Below, piece by piece: positions 5,597-7,471 of a DNA stretch of 7,471 bases (the stretch's first letter is position 1; each line of letters opens with the position of its first letter). Under the pieces are notes generated by a model. The model saw nothing but the letters and a program-made list of their open reading frames with translations, was not told where the DNA came from and searched no databases. The position numbers and the translations under genes were made by a program. This DNA comes from Bacillota bacterium. GTDB lineage: Bacteria > Bacillota > Clostridia > Acetivibrionales > DSM-1351. The stretch is from assembly GCA_023395575.1 (NCBI GenBank), contig JAEWZA010000501.1:1-7471 (forward strand). The letters run 5' to 3'.

Positions 5597-5872
5597 ATGA
5601 ATAAAGAAAATAAACTAGAGAAAGAACTCTACGAGTTTCCAGAAAAAGATATCAAACGAGCATATAGACCTATCAGAGCCACTGGTTGTTTTTTTATGAT
5701 AATCAGCATTTGTATAGTCATAGGAATGATAGCCGGAAGTTTTTTAATTGATGTTAGTATAGGAGTATTCAAGGCTTTACCACTATTACTTATTATGGTA
5801 GTTCCTGCATTATTCTATTTTTCTGGTCTGAGATCCTTCTGCTATGGACTAGACTATGAAAAAAGGTTTTGA
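5597..5872 (+). CDS. Small two-helix membrane protein of unknown function
   Basis: The product has 91 residues. A charged cytoplasmic-looking N-terminus (residues 1-27, rich in Lys and Glu) is followed by two hydrophobic segments at about 30-51 and 57-78, and a short C-terminus ending YEKRF. With the N-terminus inside, both ends would face the cytoplasm. I do not recognise the family. It starts 25 bases after the CPBP-like gene, with AGGA (5586-5589) at 7 bases before the ATG, and its end overlaps the next small gene by 17 bases. The tight packing indicates one transcript. Possible roles are a partner of the CPBP-like protein or a bacteriocin-immunity-type protein; neither is shown by the sequence. 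Confidence 0.7.
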   Translation: MNKENKLEKELYEFPEKDIKRAYRPIRATGCFFMIISICIVIGMIAGSFLIDVSIGVFKALPLLLIMVVPALFYFSGLRSFCYGLDYEKRF

Positions 5873-5993
5873 AACGTATAAAAAATGTGCAAAGATATCA
5901 TTTAAAATTATGCTTGTAATAATAACCGTGATATTAACTATATTCCTACTCAGGACTTTCGCATCTGATGGAATAGGCGGTTTGGATATATAA
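5856..5993 (+). CDS. Very small single-helix membrane protein (45 residues)
   Basis: The ATG at 5856 lies inside the end of the 91-residue gene, in another frame, and opens 45 codons to TAA at 5991-5993. The product has a basic N-terminus (KKGFETYKKCAK), one strongly hydrophobic segment (about residues 18-32, IMLVIITVILTIFLL), and a short polar tail ending GGLDI. This pattern of positive head and single helix is typical of genuine small membrane proteins. No clear ribosome binding site is seen, so translation would rely on coupling to the overlapping upstream gene. It ends 26 bases before the AAA+ gene and fills the otherwise unexplained gap. The alternative is a chance open frame. Confidence 0.5.
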   Translation: MKKGFETYKKCAKISFKIMLVIITVILTIFLLRTFASDGIGGLDI

Positions 5994-6019
5994 AAATTGA
6001 AAGGTATAAGGATATATAA

Positions 6020-7324
6020 ATGTACAGAGAAACAGCAAATTTGATTATGTACCACTTGGACGAGGACAGTATTTTATTAAAAATAGCAAATATATTTAAG
6101 CATATGGAAAATAGTAATATTTCCGATGTGCAGCTTACACAGGAGATATATACTCAAATTAGAAGGCTTCTTGATGTTTCAACCCAATATGGCTTTGACA
6201 GAAACTTGTGGCAAAATTATCTTACATTTATTTTGATGACTGATGAAAACCCCTTTAGTATTACCTGTGAGAAGATTGGTGCAAAAACGGGGAGTGTAAA
6301 TGATTTTGCAAAAAATGATTTTAAGGTATTTATGAAGCTGTTTCATTTTGATTTTTCAGAGATAGAATGTAGGCTGAGAATCAACTGCTTTTCCATGCTT
6401 TCTGACTATAAGGCAGTCAGCAAAAATGAAAGAGTTTACAACAAAAATGTTAGCGAAAAGGTTCAGGCTTTGAGTAGAAAGCTTGAAAAGGCAAAGGATG
6501 AGGAGGAATTCTTTTTATTTGTGACAGACTTTTATAAAGCCTTTGGAGTAGGTATGTTCGGACTTAACAAGGCCTTTCGTATCAGCAGTAATGAAAACGG
6601 AGCTGTAGAATTCTGTCCTATTAATAATATGGATAAAGTAATGCTTGATGATCTTGTTGGCTATGAATATCAGAAAAAAGAGCTTATTAATAATACCGAA
6701 GCATTTGTTCAGGGAAGAAAGGCAAATAACTGCCTACTTTCTGGCGACAGCGGAACAGGCAAGTCAACCAGCGTTAAGGCAATTGTTAATACTTATTATG
6801 ATCAAGGACTTAGAATGATTGAGATATACAAGCACCAGTTTAAATATTTGTCGGCTATTATTTCCACAATAAAGAATAGAAACTATAAGTTTATTATATA
6901 CATGGATGACTTGTCCTTTGAGGAATTCGAGAGCGAATATAAGTTTCTGAAAGCAGTTATTGAAGGCGGTGTGGAAACCAAGCCCGATAATGTTCTGATA
7001 TATGCGACATCAAACAGAAGACATCTTATTAAAGAAACCTGGAATGACAGAAGTGATATGGAGAGTAATAACGAAATTCACAGGTCAGATACAATGGAGG
7101 AAAAGCTTTCTCTAGTTAACAGGTTTGGTTGCACAATCAACTATTTCAAGCCTTCACGTAAAGAATATTTTGATATTGTAGTTGAGCTTGCAAGGAGAAA
7201 TGGGGTTCTAATGGAGGAAGAGGAGCTCTGTGCAGAGGCCAGTAAATGGGAAATGAGGCATGGAGGCTTATCAGGCAGGACAGCCCAGCAATTTATTAAT
7301 TATTGCCTTAGCAGGCAGCAGTAG
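6020..7324 (+). CDS. AAA+ ATPase of the DUF815 family
   Basis: A 434-residue soluble protein. Residues 1 to about 205 form a helical N-terminal region without recognised motifs. A DUF815-type ATPase domain follows, starting near LVGYEYQKKELINNTEAF. Walker A is GDSGTGKS (242-249, Lys248), Walker B is FIIYMDD (Asp296, Asp297) followed by LSFEEFE, sensor 1 is TSNRRH (Asn332 to His335), and a sensor-2-like Arg420 sits in GLSGRTAQQF. The ATPase site therefore looks complete. Members of this family are predicted cytoplasmic AAA+ ATPases of unknown substrate. The start has AAGGA (6008-6012) at 7 bases. It is the last gene visible of the group that begins with the CPBP-like gene and is a plausible motor for the neighbouring proteins. 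Two stops follow in tandem (TAG TAA). Confidence 0.92.
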   Translation: MYRETANLIMYHLDEDSILLKIANIFKHMENSNISDVQLTQEIYTQIRRLLDVSTQYGFDRNLWQNYLTFILMTDENPFSITCEKIGAKTGSVNDFAKNDFKVFMKLFHFDFSEIECRLRINCFSMLSDYKAVSKNERVYNKNVSEKVQALSRKLEKAKDEEEFFLFVTDFYKAFGVGMFGLNKAFRISSNENGAVEFCPINNMDKVMLDDLVGYEYQKKELINNTEAFVQGRKANNCLLSGDSGTGKSTSVKAIVNTYYDQGLRMIEIYKHQFKYLSAIISTIKNRNYKFIIYMDDLSFEEFESEYKFLKAVIEGGVETKPDNVLIYATSNRRHLIKETWNDRSDMESNNEIHRSDTMEEKLSLVNRFGCTINYFKPSRKEYFDIVVELARRNGVLMEEEELCAEASKWEMRHGGLSGRTAQQFINYCLSRQQ

Positions 7325-7471
7325 TAAAGTACTGGCTTACTAGCACTTCCGTACAAACTTATCTAAATGGGTTACTCCCAAGATATTTGTTGAATTAGTA
7401 TTGGTTCATCATAGTTAATTATACCGCAGCCTACATTCAGCATCCATGCTTCATTGTAAGGCTAAAATCTA
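7325..7471. other. 3' flank without recognisable feature
   Basis: After the AAA+ gene there is only a weak AT-rich 6-base-pair stem (7322-7327 with 7337-7342) without a T run. No terminator, gene or RNA is recognised to the window end. Confidence 0.4.

Noticed and set aside
7371..7455. Short minus-strand open stretch near the window end (NVGCGIINYDEP..)
   Set aside because: It is only about 27 codons long, with an upstream in-frame stop and no start signal. It could be a gene remnant but cannot be supported.
1..7471. CRISPR array, tRNA or rRNA genes
   Set aside because: No regularly spaced direct repeats, cloverleaf-like sequence or rRNA segments were seen on either strand.

Overview
The window looks like chromosomal DNA from an AT-rich anaerobic Firmicute of the class Clostridia. 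The evidence is the low GC content, strong AGGAGG-type ribosome binding sites, a consensus sigma-A promoter, a clostridial-looking [NiFe] hydrogenase, and a set of poorly characterised protein families that I associate with Clostridia. The species cannot be named from the sequence alone. All genes lie on the + strand.

Region 1 (1-2046) holds the 3' part of a [NiFe]-hydrogenase small subunit, cut by the window edge, and a complete large subunit. All expected Fe-S and Ni-Fe ligands in the visible parts are present. The usual proton-relay glutamate of the N-terminal RIEGH motif is a serine here, and the small-subunit gene ends just after a run of seven C. No cytochrome, maturation protease or hyp gene follows.

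Region 2 (2047-2483) is non-coding. It starts with a sequence resembling an insertion-sequence end and finishes with a textbook promoter (TTGACA-17-TATAAT). A long interrupted inverted repeat in the 5' leader lies between that promoter and the next gene.

Region 3 (2484-4341) carries two overlapping genes. The first is a small protein with an acidic tail (DUF6323-like). The second is a long, probably all-helical protein (DUF6179-like) whose reading frame is split by a single in-frame UGA at 3673-3675; the frame stays open for 221 codons after it.

Region 4 (4342-4743) is non-coding and holds three consecutive hairpins, each followed by a T run. One is an 84-base, multi-segment hairpin.

Region 5 (4744-7324) encodes a CPBP/CAAX-protease-like membrane protein lacking one catalytic histidine, a 91-residue two-helix membrane protein, an overlapping 45-residue single-helix membrane protein, and a DUF815-type AAA+ ATPase with intact Walker motifs.

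The most interesting hypothesis is that regions 3 and 5 form one uncharacterised system: an acidic-tailed small protein, a helical scaffold, a membrane module and an AAA+ motor. The physical linkage is seen directly. The functional linkage is inference, and the hairpin-rich gap leaves open that the membrane module is a separate insertion.
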